Of a DNA stretch of 64,000 nucleotides, positions 63,995 through 64,000 are shown piece by piece (position 1 is the stretch's first letter; every line of letters begins with the position of its first letter). Both the position numbers and the translations under genes were made by a program. The stretch covers positions 186,001-250,000 of the forward strand of contig NZ_NBOE01000001.1 in assembly GCF_002104515.1 (NCBI RefSeq). The letters run 5' to 3'. Under the pieces are notes generated by a model that ran no database searches, was not told where the DNA came from, and saw only the letters and a program-made list of their open reading frames with translations. Source of the DNA: Colwellia polaris. Its GTDB lineage: Bacteria; Pseudomonadota; Gammaproteobacteria; Enterobacterales; Alteromonadaceae.

Positions 63995-64000
63995 AGGGTT

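Overview
The window looks like chromosomal DNA of a low-GC marine gammaproteobacterium of the order Alteromonadales, most likely a Colwellia/Thalassotalea-type member of the Colwelliaceae. The reasons are AT-rich codon use, core gene order shared with Shewanella, Vibrio and E. coli, many sodium-coupled transporters, and a family 7 alginate lyase. No phage, insertion sequence or CRISPR array is visible. Genus and species are inference; no 16S gene is present.

Layout. (1) 0-7.7 kb is an acetate island: a truncated CBS/cNMP-type nucleotidyltransferase-like gene, the small and large subunits of a sodium/acetate-type symporter, and the CrbS/CrbR two-component pair known from Vibrio and Pseudomonas to control acetyl-CoA synthetase. 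A MITE-like palindrome lies between crbS and crbR. (2) 7.9-20.5 kb holds the conserved block slmA-coaBC-radC-rpmB-rpmG-mutM-coaD, interrupted by pepD, a PilZ gene, an orphan ParA/ribbon-helix-helix pair, a DUF885 peptidase and an ATP-grasp gene. The dut gene that sits between coaBC and slmA in E. coli is missing here. (3) 20.7-27.8 kb has a TetR/NTF2-like divergent pair around a perfect 13-bp inverted repeat, LPS core genes (kdkA, a heptosyltransferase, waaA), a Nudix gene, a PepSY protein and an AsnC/Lrp regulator. (4) 27.9-38.2 kb carries kbl-tdh (threonine catabolism), glpE-glpG, a FliL-like protein, ubiC-ubiA, plsB, a NYN-domain protein and a CheX-receiver fusion.

(5) 38.3-51.4 kb is an accessory catabolic region: two SDRs, a histidine phosphatase, an ACAD10/11-type kinase and acyl-CoA dehydrogenase, an acyl-CoA synthetase, a class II aldolase, a bile-acid:sodium-type symporter, two related LysR regulators each beside a palindromic operator, and a TonB-dependent receptor. 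The set resembles the 4-hydroxyacid (levulinate/ACAD11) route, in which a 4-hydroxyacyl-CoA is phosphorylated and the phosphate is then removed. (6) 51.8-59.1 kb is a LacI-controlled sugar-acid locus: a PL7 alginate lyase lipoprotein, a LacI repressor, a ManD-type D-mannonate dehydratase keeping the known catalytic residues, a Gfo/Idh/MocA dehydrogenase, a sodium:solute symporter and a lipoprotein of unknown function. A promoter and two overlapping CG-centred operators lie in the divergent lacI/manD gap. (7) 59.3-64 kb has tRNA-His, a DUF1285 gene, hemN, yihI, a DUF2489 gene and a VOC protein.

The most interesting non-coding element is in the 667-bp gap upstream of yihI. Read on the minus strand it has nine GGA motifs in about 256 nt, at least four in the loops of perfect small hairpins, and ends in a strong intrinsic terminator. 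This is the architecture of a CsrB/CsrC sRNA that sequesters CsrA, and E. coli csrC also lies next to yihI.
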